NCBI GenBank assembly: GCA_020025255.1
Contig: JAHHSK010000066.1
Coordinates: forward strand, 1-10,039
DNA: 10,039 nucleotides
Source: Ruthenibacterium sp.
GTDB taxonomy: Bacteria; Bacillota; Clostridia; Oscillospirales; Ruminococcaceae
Direction of reading: 5' to 3'
A model generated the notes under the pieces. The model saw only the letters and a program-made list of their open reading frames with translations. It made no database searches and was not told the DNA's origin. Positions 1-7,676 of this stretch are shown here, in pieces. Each line of letters opens with the position of its first letter. Position 1 is the stretch's first letter. The translations under genes and the position numbers were made by a program.

Positions 1-1
1 T

Positions 2-253
2 TCATCCCTGTATCTTTGCGGAGATGATTGGAACGAGTTTTGTGATGCTTATGGGGAGATTATCACCAACGGCACCTATGCAAACCTTGAAAAAGGTTAT
101 CTGGATTGGTGCGGAATCAACTATTTTTCTCCTGAACAAATGCAGTGGATTATTAAACGACTTCGAGAAGAAAAGCCGAAGGATTACCAGCCTCTGTTGA
201 ATTGGTTGGAGCAGGGTACTCAGTATAACGGATTTTATGTTTTGGGTCTTTAA
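2..253 (+). CDS. C-terminal part of an unrecognised protein (5' end off the window)
   Basis: An open frame with no start inside the window runs from base 2 to a TAA at 251-253 and encodes the last 83 residues of a protein. The segment is rich in aromatic and acidic residues (for example LCGDDWNEFCDAYGE near the start and LNWLEQGTQYNGFYVLGL at the end). It has no membrane segment and no catalytic motif I can name. The sequence is protein-like, with amphipathic stretches around residues 45-60. It reminds me of small soluble accessory or immunity-type proteins of Firmicutes, but this is only an impression and I assign no family. It converges on the minus-strand exporter operon, whose terminator lies about 180 bp downstream. 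Confidence 0.6.
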   Translation, partial: SSLYLCGDDWNEFCDAYGEIITNGTYANLEKGYLDWCGINYFSPEQMQWIIKRLREEKPKDYQPLLNWLEQGTQYNGFYVLGL

Positions 254-431
254 GCAAGGGTTAAACATCTTCCAATGATTCCAACGGGTCTACTCAGCGC
301 CCAGAACTCACAGCGGCTATATGAAATTCAATGGAATTACATGCACTTTGTGTAAGCCGGAAAAGAAATCTTGGGAATAAAGGCTTTGCAGTATAGGGCA
401 ATCAAGAATAAGGCGCAAAAGAGAAAACAAA
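254..431. other. Gene-free convergent intergenic stretch
   Basis: This gap lies between the end of the partial left gene and the exporter terminator. I found no convincing open frame with a ribosome binding site, no tRNA-like fold and no strong + strand terminator for the left gene. The short frames that cross it lack a Shine-Dalgarno sequence, and most are antisense to the exporter gene. Confidence 0.5.
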
Positions 432-468
432 AAACGATGATGCAGAAAAAAGAGCTGCATCATCGTTT
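432..468 (-). terminator. Rho-independent terminator of the exporter operon
   Basis: A perfect 14-bp inverted repeat (432-445 with 455-468, AAACGATGATGCAG as left arm) encloses a 9-nt loop. On the minus strand it is followed by a T-rich tract from the complement of 421-431. It starts 11 bp after the stop codon of the second exporter gene. On the + strand no T-run follows the hairpin, so it appears to act in one direction only. Confidence 0.92.
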
Positions 469-479
469 GATAAAGTGTT

Positions 480-2372
480 TTAATATGCATCGCTTTCCGA
501 AGGGTTCGTATAATATTGTGCCTGTGCAGACCAGAGTTTGCAATATTTCCCGTCGGCATCGGCAAGCAGCTGTTCATGTGTCCCTTGCTGGATCACAGCT
601 CCGTTTTCAAAAACGACAATTTCATCACAAAACTTGCAGGAAGATAAGCGGTGGCTGATATAGATTGCGGTTCGATCTCCCGATATTTCATTGAATTTAG
701 CATAGATTTCAGCTTCCGCAATCGGATCGAGAGCCGCAGTCGGTTCGTCTAAAATGATGAAGGGGGCATCTTTATAAAGCGCGCGGGCAATGGCGATCTT
801 TTGTGCTTCGCCGCCGGAAACATCAACGCCGTCCTTTTCAATATCGCGGAACAGATAGGTATCAAGCCCCTGCGGCATTGAGGCAAGCCGTTCACCGAAA
901 CCGGCATCCGTCAGCGCTTTTTTCACCCGGACGGGATCATATTCCTTACATCCGGCCACGTTTGCGCCCAAGGGCTGGGAAAGCAGCTGAAAATCCTGAA
1001 ACACGACAGAAAAGATTTTTGTGTAGTCATCATAGCGGTATTTGCGGATGTCAATTCCATTGAGAAGGATCTGTCCTTCTTGCGGGTCATAAAGGCGGCA
1101 CAGCAGCTTGATGAAGGTGGATTTGCCGGAACCGTTTTCGCCCACTACCGCAAGGCGGCTGCCGACTTTGAACTTTATGCTTACATGCCGCAGCGACCAA
1201 TCCGAGGCGCCGGGATACCGAAAGGAAACATCCCGGAATTCCACATCGTACTGCCGGTCACTGCGTTTTTCTGTCGTCAGGCTTCCCTGATACATGTTGT
1301 TTGGAATATCCAGAAAGTCGTAGACGGTATGAAGGAAGGGGACATTGCCGCGCATTGTGCCAATCGTTTCGATCATCAGGGAAACATTGGAGAAAAGCGC
1401 AGTAACAGCACCCACATACTGCGTTACCGAACCGACACCGAATGCTCCGGCCCATGCTTTCAAACAGACAAACACATAGACAATACCGGTCAGAACGGCA
1501 CCGATGCATCCGGAAGCGGCGTTCCATGCACCGACAGGCCCTGCCGCAAGCTTTGACATGATCCCGCCGACGCTGAACGTTTTATCCATGTCCATATAGT
1601 GGCGTGCAATGGCCTGCTGATTATACATCCGAATATCCTGTGCGCGGGACGCATCGCCGGGTAAAAACCCGAATGCACCGAAAATCCGGTTGCCGAAGCG
1701 GGCATTTTCTGCACAAGTTACCTCGTAATCCAATGCCTTATTCCGGCACATGGGGCCAAGGGCACTTGCCAATGCGAGCAGGGAAAGGATCACCAAAATG
1801 AAAATCGGATGATTCAGAATCGTCAGGGTTCCGGCGGTTTCCGGTACGGAACGGATAAATAAGCTTGCTGTCAGAGCAACGGCACCGAAGATGCCGAAGA
1901 CGCTTTGCAGAAAGTCAGCGTAAAAGTTGAAGAGCATATTCAGCCCCCAGCCCGTCCATTGCTCGTTTTGTTTGATTTGAGACAGGGTATCGTGCGTGGC
2001 GGCGTTATCGATGTCGGCAAAATCCATGGACATCATTTTATCTGCGAAAATATAGTTTTTGCGCACGGCATATTGTTTGCGCTTGGCTTCTTTATAGCGG
2101 GCAAGAATTCCGGTCAGCAATGCAAGCAGTGCCGTGCTTCCAATCGTAAGAAAAACCAGCGGCCAAAGAATATCCGGATTGCGGGAATCCGCCAGTTCGT
2201 TGATGATCTGCGCGGAAAAATATATTGTAATATATGGGCTTAAGGCACTGATCACAGAATGGCAGGCCGTAACCCAAAACACACCGGGGCAGTATTTGCG
2301 GATATCCTGAAACGCTCTAGCGTGAATGCGGAATGTTTCCTGAAATGTGACCTTTTCAGTCTGTGTTGCCAT
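480..2372 (-). CDS. ABC exporter half-transporter (permease-ATPase fusion), second subunit
   Basis: This 630-residue protein joins an N-terminal transmembrane domain (about residues 25-350, with hydrophobic helices near 30-55, 70-90, 145-175, 185-205 and 285-305) to a C-terminal nucleotide-binding domain. The ATPase motifs are complete: Walker A GENGSGKS (411-418), Q-loop Gln near 459, a signature written VSGGE rather than LSGGQ (518-522), Walker B FIILDE (538-543) and H-loop His574. I chose the ATG at 2370-2372 over an in-frame ATG 18 codons upstream because an AGGAAGG ribosome binding site precedes it. It also overlaps the first exporter gene by 17 bp, which suggests translational coupling. 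The protein probably pairs with the upstream half-transporter as a heterodimeric exporter in the cytoplasmic membrane. The substrate cannot be read from the sequence. Family assignment is secure; the role (drug, lipid or peptide export) is not. Confidence 0.93.
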   Translation of the reverse strand: MATQTEKVTFQETFRIHARAFQDIRKYCPGVFWVTACHSVISALSPYITIYFSAQIINELADSRNPDILWPLVFLTIGSTALLALLTGILARYKEAKRKQYAVRKNYIFADKMMSMDFADIDNAATHDTLSQIKQNEQWTGWGLNMLFNFYADFLQSVFGIFGAVALTASLFIRSVPETAGTLTILNHPIFILVILSLLALASALGPMCRNKALDYEVTCAENARFGNRIFGAFGFLPGDASRAQDIRMYNQQAIARHYMDMDKTFSVGGIMSKLAAGPVGAWNAASGCIGAVLTGIVYVFVCLKAWAGAFGVGSVTQYVGAVTALFSNVSLMIETIGTMRGNVPFLHTVYDFLDIPNNMYQGSLTTEKRSDRQYDVEFRDVSFRYPGASDWSLRHVSIKFKVGSRLAVVGENGSGKSTFIKLLCRLYDPQEGQILLNGIDIRKYRYDDYTKIFSVVFQDFQLLSQPLGANVAGCKEYDPVRVKKALTDAGFGERLASMPQGLDTYLFRDIEKDGVDVSGGEAQKIAIARALYKDAPFIILDEPTAALDPIAEAEIYAKFNEISGDRTAIYISHRLSSCKFCDEIVVFENGAVIQQGTHEQLLADADGKYCKLWSAQAQYYTNPSESDAY

Positions 2373-4179
2373 CGCGATCCCATCCTTCCTGATAATAGCG
2401 TGCTTGAACCTCAAACAGGCGGGCATATTCGCCGCCCAGCTGCATCAGGGCACTGTGTGTTCCTTCTTCTGCGATCACACCGTTTTTCAGAAACAGGATG
2501 CGGTCGCAAAACCGTGTAGATGCCAATCTATGGGAAATAAAGACAGAGGATTTGCCCGATGTGATTGCGCTGTATTTGGTGTAGATATCATTTTCAGCAA
2601 TCGGATCAAGCGCGGCGGTCGGCTCATCCAGAATCAGAAAGGGGCCGTTTTTGTACAAGGCGCGTGCCAGCATCAAACGCTGTGTCTGTCCGCCGGAAAG
2701 CTGAATCCCATCAAGGAACACCGTTTTCCCCAGATGCGTGTCATACCCTTGCGGAAAATTCAGAACGGTTTGCGTCAGCCCGGCCTTTTCAATACATTCT
2801 TTGACGCGCTGGGTGTCGATATCCGAAACAGACTGCGAAACGGCTTCGGAAACGGTAACGTCAAGCTCGGAAAATTCTTGGAACACAGCCGAAAACAAGC
2901 GGTAGTATTCGCTGCGGTTGAAGGAACGCACATCCATTCCGTTCAGAAGGACACGGCCTTCATCGGGATCATAAAATCCGCACATCAGCTTGACCAGCGT
3001 GGATTTGCCTGCACCGTTCAGCCCTACGACAGCCAGTTTTTCGTCGGGGTGAAGCGTCAGATTTATGCCGTTCACGATCGGTTTATCCGAACCGGGATAC
3101 CGGAAGGATACGTTTTCCAGCCGAAGCTCATATGCTTCGGCCTGGGGAATTGCCGCCCCGCCTGTAAAGCGGAACATTTCCGGCAGATTCAGATATTCCA
3201 GAATCATCGAAATACCGGCACATTCCTTGTGCAGAACGGCACATTCGTTCAAGATTCCGGTTACCCATGACGAAAATCCACTGAACGCAGTAAAGTACAA
3301 CAGAAAATCGGATGCGGGCAGATTTTCGGTCAGTGCCAGATGAATCAGATAGAAGTATGCGATGCCGTTTCGGCACAAGCCAAGCACCACATCGAAAACA
3401 CAGGCGGCAATATACTTTTTTTCGCGGCGAAGCACAAAGGCGTCATACAGATTTACCGCGCTTTCATAAATGGAGTTCAGCCACGGCCCCAGCCCGAAAA
3501 TGCGGATATCCTTTGCAAGGGGGACGGATTCCGTCTTTTTGCGGATATAGGACATGCGCTTGTAGTATTCGGATTCTTCCTCCCGATGACGGTATTCCCA
3601 TTGGGTAACGCGGTTGCTTACTGCAAAACCGGCAGCCGACGTCAGCACCACAACAAGGCTAAGGCCGATGTTCAGATGCGACAGCAGAGAAAAATAGATT
3701 AGAAAACCGGAAAGATTCAAAAGCAGGGAGGTCATCGTTGTCCAGATATGTTCTGCCGGCTCGTCGTTCCCTGAACAGCTGTTCATTGCATTTTCCTGCA
3801 TTTTTAAGGTGTGCGGGTCGCGCGTATTGGGATACGATGTAACGCAGGCTTTATGATTGATTTGTTTGATAATACTGCTGCGGGTGTCGATCTGACCGAA
3901 TATCATATTGGTGTGCACATATTCCCGCAGACCGTTCAAAAGCATCAGACATAGAGAAAAAATTGCGATTGTGGAAAGCAGCTGCGGCAGAGGAGAAGCC
4001 GATTCCACCTTGTGCAGAACGCTCGGTGCAATGAACAGCTGTACCAGATTGACAGCAAGCTGCAAAGCGGCGTAGAAAACACATACGACCGGTACGCTCT
4101 TGTGTGTGCTCCACGCTGTGCGAAGCATGAATCCAATGCTTTGGAGCATGCTGTATTGGGGCTTTTCGTTTTTATCCAT
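2356..4179 (-). CDS. ABC exporter half-transporter (permease-ATPase fusion), first subunit
   Basis: This 607-residue half-transporter has a transmembrane domain over about residues 25-320 (clear hydrophobic segments near 28-52, 66-85, 149-167, 170-187, 255-282 and 290-310), followed by an ATPase domain. The ATPase carries Walker A GLNGAGKS (386-393), Q-loop Gln434, signature LSGGQ (494-498), Walker B FLILDE (514-519) and H-loop His550. I place the start at the ATG 4177-4179. A GTG three codons earlier is in frame but lies inside the GAGGTGAG ribosome binding site, which is correctly spaced for the ATG. The gene follows a regulatory gap with a direct-repeat operator candidate next to a LytTR/GHKL pair, and it overlaps its partner subunit by 17 bp. 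Known relatives are heterodimeric exporters of drugs, lipids or peptides; the substrate here is unknown. Confidence 0.93.
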   Translation of the reverse strand: MDKNEKPQYSMLQSIGFMLRTAWSTHKSVPVVCVFYAALQLAVNLVQLFIAPSVLHKVESASPLPQLLSTIAIFSLCLMLLNGLREYVHTNMIFGQIDTRSSIIKQINHKACVTSYPNTRDPHTLKMQENAMNSCSGNDEPAEHIWTTMTSLLLNLSGFLIYFSLLSHLNIGLSLVVVLTSAAGFAVSNRVTQWEYRHREEESEYYKRMSYIRKKTESVPLAKDIRIFGLGPWLNSIYESAVNLYDAFVLRREKKYIAACVFDVVLGLCRNGIAYFYLIHLALTENLPASDFLLYFTAFSGFSSWVTGILNECAVLHKECAGISMILEYLNLPEMFRFTGGAAIPQAEAYELRLENVSFRYPGSDKPIVNGINLTLHPDEKLAVVGLNGAGKSTLVKLMCGFYDPDEGRVLLNGMDVRSFNRSEYYRLFSAVFQEFSELDVTVSEAVSQSVSDIDTQRVKECIEKAGLTQTVLNFPQGYDTHLGKTVFLDGIQLSGGQTQRLMLARALYKNGPFLILDEPTAALDPIAENDIYTKYSAITSGKSSVFISHRLASTRFCDRILFLKNGVIAEEGTHSALMQLGGEYARLFEVQARYYQEGWDRDGNTD

Positions 4180-4200
4180 ATTTCTCACCTCGTGAAGTTT

Positions 4201-4264
4201 AGCATAACATAAAAATTCGTCCCCGCATCAATTCGGGGACGAATTGTTTTTTATGGGGGACGAA
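4201..4264 (-). promoter_or_regulatory. Candidate LytTR operator and promoter of the exporter operon
   Basis: Reading the minus strand, TTCGTCCCC occurs at 4264-4256 and again at 4243-4235. The copies are exact, separated by 12 bp, with a 21-bp start-to-start distance, or two helical turns. LytTR-family regulators (AgrA, ComE, BlpR type) are known to bind paired 9-bp direct repeats with 12-13 bp spacers upstream of the -10 box. Possible -10 boxes follow at 4211-4206 (TATGTT) and 4206-4201 (TATGCT), 23 and 28 bp beyond the second repeat, with no good -35, as is usual for activator-dependent promoters. The exporter start codon lies 56 bp beyond the second repeat. The repeat sequence differs from the AgrA/ComE consensus, so binding is inferred from geometry and context. 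Confidence 0.6.
4214..4245 (-). terminator. Hairpin between the kinase and exporter genes (terminator, or operator palindrome)
   Basis: A perfect 12-bp inverted repeat (4214-4225 with 4234-4245, AATTCGTCCCCG as the + strand left arm) surrounds an 8-nt loop. On the minus strand the second arm runs into a run of five T, so it could end the regulator-kinase transcript before the exporter genes. On the + strand it is followed by G and six T, so it could also stop transcription that way, although no + strand gene lies nearby. One arm coincides with a copy of the 9-bp direct repeat described separately. Confidence 0.7.
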
Positions 4265-4307
4265 ATGCATTGTCCGTTCACAAAAAGGAATTTGGAAATC
4301 CGAAGGG

Positions 4308-4970
4308 TTATAACTGTGGGATCAAAATTTCGGTGGTAAAGGCACCATCCTCACTGTTCCGGCTCAAATATCCATCCAACCGTTCAATGATATTGTCTAT
4401 GCGGATAAGGCCGAGGCCGTGCCCGCTGCCCTTGGTGGAGCGAAAGAGCTTTCCTGATTTGATCCGCTTTTTTTCGGCGGTATAATTGGTAAAAGAGATG
4501 TAAAGCTGTGTGCCTTTCATATCCATGTAAACACGGATCATGCGTTTTTCTTCCGGTAGAAAAAGGCTTGCCTCCATGGCATTATCAAAAAGATTGCCGA
4601 TAATGCAGCACAGATCCAGCTCTGACATTTTAAGCTGTACGGGAATGTGTGCGTCTACCTGTATCGGGATATGCTTGGATCGCGCAAGTGAAATTTTACT
4701 GTTAAGAATGGCATCTGCCATAGGATTTCCGGTTTTTACAACGGTATCGACCGTACGCAGATCGGTGTCAAGCTCATCCAGATATGTTTGGATTCCTTGG
4801 ATATCACCGTTTGCGGCCAGAACTTTCATCGTCTGGATATGATTGCGGTAATCGTGCCGCCAGCCGCGGATCTGGCGATACATGTTGTCCACTTCCTGAT
4901 AATGGGTATCCATCAGCTCTCGCTGATACGCGGCGATTTGTTTATCGATTCGTTTCGAAAGCAGTGACAT
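4308..4970 (-). CDS. Short cytosolic GHKL-type sensor histidine kinase without a sensor domain
   Basis: The 220-residue protein is a kinase core only. Residues 5-35 are helical and charged. The phosphoacceptor box WRHDYRNH holds the likely phosphorylated His39, the N box NLFDNAMEAS is at 126-135 with the ATP/Mg-binding Asn130, and the glycine box GSGHGLGL is at 181-188. These match the AgrC/BlpH/ComD-like GHKL class that phosphorylates LytTR regulators. Those kinases normally carry six or so N-terminal membrane helices; here none are present. The start looks genuine: AAGGA sits 7 bases before the ATG at 4968-4970, and the regulator's stop codon is only 18 bp upstream, so there is no room for a lost N-terminus in the gap. 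The signal must therefore come from the cytosol or from a partner protein. The gene is co-transcribed with the regulator. Confidence 0.88.
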   Translation of the reverse strand: MSLLSKRIDKQIAAYQRELMDTHYQEVDNMYRQIRGWRHDYRNHIQTMKVLAANGDIQGIQTYLDELDTDLRTVDTVVKTGNPMADAILNSKISLARSKHIPIQVDAHIPVQLKMSELDLCCIIGNLFDNAMEASLFLPEEKRMIRVYMDMKGTQLYISFTNYTAEKKRIKSGKLFRSTKGSGHGLGLIRIDNIIERLDGYLSRNSEDGAFTTEILIPQL

Positions 4971-4988
4971 AGGGGGTTCCTTCTTTGG

Positions 4989-5690
4989 TTATGCATATTG
5001 AATAATAGAGCGGTTCAGTGCTTCGTAAGCACCGCGGGGCAGAGGAAGGATCGTACGATCCAACAGGAAAACCTGTGTTTTGGTCACTCGTCGGATGTAT
5101 TTAAGGTTCACAACCAGACTTCTTCCCACACGGCAGAAGCGTTCATCCAGCCGCTTTTCCAGTTCTGTCAACGGACACTTTACGGTATGATCCTGTTTTG
5201 CATGAACGGTAACATAGTTCTTTTCCACATCCAGGTATCGTATTTCATGCAGGGGAATCCGAATGGTTTCGCCGCAAGTGCATAGTATCAGATTCATTTC
5301 GTTCTGTGCAATTCGGTCAGCTGCACGGTTCAGTACGGTGCAGAGCTTCTCCGGGCTGATCGGTTTTATCAAATAATGCAGTGCGGCAACCTCATAGCCT
5401 TCGGCAATATAATCGGAATATCCCGTAAGGAATACGATTTGAATGGTTTCGTTGTCCTGCCGGATCTGCCGTGCCATGGTGATGCCGTCCATGCGATTCA
5501 TCTCAACATCCAGCAGCAAAAGGTCGAAGTCTTTGTCCTGCGCATAATGAAATAAAAAACTTTCAGCGGAGGAAAAAACAAGCACGTCCAAAACAAAATT
5601 TCTGCTGGATGCCCAGCTGCTTACGATATCTTTTGTAAATTGTGCGTCGGGGATGCTGTCATCACAGATTGCAATGCGCATTTTACTCAT
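4989..5690 (-). CDS. LytTR-family DNA-binding response regulator
   Basis: This 233-residue protein has a receiver domain in residues 4-125, with the acidic pair Asp10-Asp11, phosphoacceptor Asp61 in LLLLD, switch Thr89 and conserved Lys109. A LytTR DNA-binding domain follows at about 130-233, with typical stretches YLDVEKNYVTVH, FCRVGRSLVVN and a C-terminal LPLPRGAY. It is expected to be phosphorylated by the kinase encoded 18 bp downstream and to bind paired direct repeats as a dimer; the best candidate site lies upstream of the exporter genes. Start choice is uncertain: the ATG at 5688-5690 has GGAAG very close to it, while the ATG at 5679-5681 would give the family-typical start MRIAICDD. 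The ABC-F gene ends 54 bp upstream with no strong terminator between, so read-through is possible. Confidence 0.93.
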   Translation of the reverse strand: MSKMRIAICDDSIPDAQFTKDIVSSWASSRNFVLDVLVFSSAESFLFHYAQDKDFDLLLLDVEMNRMDGITMARQIRQDNETIQIVFLTGYSDYIAEGYEVAALHYLIKPISPEKLCTVLNRAADRIAQNEMNLILCTCGETIRIPLHEIRYLDVEKNYVTVHAKQDHTVKCPLTELEKRLDERFCRVGRSLVVNLKYIRRVTKTQVFLLDRTILPLPRGAYEALNRSIIQYA

Positions 5691-5744
5691 CTTCTTCCAT
5701 AAAGGGAAATTTGCCCATAAAGCGATATGTTTCGTAAACTCTTT

Positions 5745-7514
5745 TTATTGGGCGTCAATTTTTTCTTTCAACTCCGTCAGATAAAGCCAGCGTTCCGTTT
5801 TTTGATCCAGCTTTGCTTTCAGTTCGGCGCATTGCTGTGTCAGTTCCTGAAGCTTTACATAATCGCTGCTGCATCGGGCTTGCTCTGCTTCACAATCCGC
5901 AATCTGCTGTTCAAGCGCAGCGATATCCTCATCGATCGATTCAAATTCGCGCTGTTCTTTAAACGAAAACTTCAGCTTTTGGGAACGTGGGCGTTCGGCA
6001 TAAGTCTTTTTAGGCATTTTGGGCGGCATCGGGGCTTCTTTGCGTTTGGCTGCCCAGTCTGACCAGTTGCCGGAATATTCAAGCACCTGTCCGTCGCCGC
6101 ACACCTCAAATAGAGTGCTGGCTATTTTGTCCAGAAAGAAGCGGTCGTGCGAAACGGTCAAAATCGGGCCGGGAAAGCTTTGCAGGTAATCTTCCAGAAT
6201 GGAAAGAGTCAGGATATCCAGATCGTTTGTCGGCTCATCCAGAAATAGGATGTTCGGAGCTTCCATAAGAATCGAAAGCAGATATAGACGTCTGCGTTCG
6301 CCGCCGGAAAGCCGCCCGATAGGAACAGACTGCATATCACCGGAAAACAGGAACCGTTCCAGCATCTGTTTTGCAGAGAAGGTTCCCTCATTTGTACGGA
6401 TCTCACCGGAAATATCATGGATAAAATCGTAAACCCGTTGATTGGGATCCATTTCGCGGCCTTCTTGGGTGAAATAGCCGATTTTGACCGTAGAACCGAT
6501 TTCAACCGATCCGGAATCCGGTGCAAGAATCCCGGCAAACAGATTCAGCAGTGTTGTTTTTCCGGCACCATTATGCCCAACGATGCCAATGCGGTCATCC
6601 CGCAGCAGATGGTAGCTGAATTGGTTGATGACCGGACGGCCATCGAAAGATTTGCACACCTGATTCAATTCGATCAGCTTTTTTCCAAGACGGCTGTATG
6701 CTGTATGGAGTTGAATCGATTCCTCCTGCTTGGGCGTGTCCTGATTGAGCAGATTTTCATAACGCTGGATGCGCTCCCGGGATTTGGTCGAACGCGCCTT
6801 GCATCCGCGCAAAATCCATTCCCGTTCGATCCGAAGAATGGATTGCCGTTTGCGCTCGCTTGCCTGCATCATTTCCTGACGCTGCTCTTTTAATTCCAGA
6901 TATTTGGAATAATTTGCTTCATAATGATATAGTTTGCCGTGCGAAAGTTCGGTGATGCGATTGGCAACTCGCTCCAAAAAATAGCGGTCGTGCGTTACCA
7001 TAATCAATCCGCCCTTGAAACGACGCAGCCGATTTTCAAGCCACTGCGTCATTTCGGAATCCAGATGATTGGTCGGTTCATCCAAAATCAAAATTTCAGC
7101 AGGGCGGATCAAGGCAGCAGCCAAGGCAACGCGTTTTCGCTGGCCGCCGGAAAGAGTTCCGATTTGCTGTGAAAAATCAGAAATGCCAAGCTGATGGAGC
7201 ATGGATTTCGCTTCGTATTCATTAACACGCTGAAACTCTGAGGAAAGGTGCATAAAAACCTGCTCCAAAACGGAGGCATCATCCTGCATAACCGGATTCT
7301 GCGGCAAATAGCTGATTTGTGCCGCCGAATTGCGAGCGATCGTACCGCTGTCTTCTTCGACCATACCGGCAAGCACTTTAAGAAACGTGGATTTTCCGGT
7401 GCCGTTGATTCCGATGATGCCGATTTTGTCACCTTGATTCAAATAAAAATTCACATCGGACAGCAGTTGACGCATGCCGAAATTGATGCAAAGATGTTCC
7501 GCAGATAAAAGCAT
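5745..7514 (-). CDS. ABC-F family ATPase, Uup-like
   Basis: This 589-residue protein has two ABC ATPase domains in tandem and no membrane segment, which defines the ABC-F class of ribosome-associated factors. Domain one has Walker A GINGTGKS (35-42), LSGGQ (121-125) and Walker B ILILDE (141-146). Domain two has Walker A GHNGAGKT (313-320), LSGGE (402-406) and Walker B ILFLDE (422-427). The linker at about 195-285 is charged and contains REWILRGCKAR, similar to the Uup/EttA linker that reaches the ribosomal P-site tRNA. Residues about 500-589 form a Lys/Glu-rich coiled coil like the C-terminal domain of Uup. A housekeeping or stress role on stalled ribosomes fits best; an antibiotic-resistance ABC-F is less likely but not excluded. 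The ATG at 7512-7514 follows GGAGG by 5 bases. A longer in-frame extension to 7682 would cross the promoter and is rejected. Confidence 0.92.
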   Translation of the reverse strand: MLLSAEHLCINFGMRQLLSDVNFYLNQGDKIGIIGINGTGKSTFLKVLAGMVEEDSGTIARNSAAQISYLPQNPVMQDDASVLEQVFMHLSSEFQRVNEYEAKSMLHQLGISDFSQQIGTLSGGQRKRVALAAALIRPAEILILDEPTNHLDSEMTQWLENRLRRFKGGLIMVTHDRYFLERVANRITELSHGKLYHYEANYSKYLELKEQRQEMMQASERKRQSILRIEREWILRGCKARSTKSRERIQRYENLLNQDTPKQEESIQLHTAYSRLGKKLIELNQVCKSFDGRPVINQFSYHLLRDDRIGIVGHNGAGKTTLLNLFAGILAPDSGSVEIGSTVKIGYFTQEGREMDPNQRVYDFIHDISGEIRTNEGTFSAKQMLERFLFSGDMQSVPIGRLSGGERRRLYLLSILMEAPNILFLDEPTNDLDILTLSILEDYLQSFPGPILTVSHDRFFLDKIASTLFEVCGDGQVLEYSGNWSDWAAKRKEAPMPPKMPKKTYAERPRSQKLKFSFKEQREFESIDEDIAALEQQIADCEAEQARCSSDYVKLQELTQQCAELKAKLDQKTERWLYLTELKEKIDAQ

Positions 7515-7547
7515 AGTAACCTCCGTATTGATTCCATATCTTTTTCT

Positions 7548-7577
7548 ATGATACCATATACGGATGTCTTTTGTCAT
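7548..7577 (-). promoter_or_regulatory. Sigma-A-type promoter of the ABC-F gene
   Basis: On the minus strand ATGACA (complement of 7572-7577) is followed after 18 bp by TATCAT (complement of 7548-7553), with an extended TGG just before the -10. Transcription would start about 25 bp before the ribosome binding site. It may also drive the regulator and kinase genes. Confidence 0.6.
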
Positions 7578-7676
7578 GGGTGTTAAAATCTTTTCCAAAG
7601 AGCCTGACGTATTGCTGCAAAGAATGTAAGGCGCAGAAAACAAAAAAAACGAAGCAGCCGCAAAAGAAAACGGGGC

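Noticed and set aside
1080..1556. + strand open frame of 158 codons
   Set aside because: Antisense shadow of the second exporter gene.
2373..2426. 18-codon extension of the second exporter subunit
   Set aside because: The downstream ATG has an AGGAAGG site at a workable distance and gives the usual subunit length.
2347..3270. Long + strand open frame of 307 codons
   Set aside because: It is fully antisense to the exporter gene with clear ABC motifs, and its translation is low-complexity and has no recognisable domain or ribosome binding site.
5691..5744. Repeated CTTTATGG (18 bp apart on the minus strand) upstream of the regulator gene as an autoregulatory LytTR site
   Set aside because: The spacing is 18 rather than 21-22 bp and the sequence is unlike the repeat near 4250, so chance is more likely.
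6417..6893. + strand open frame of 158 codons
   Set aside because: Antisense shadow of the ABC-F gene.
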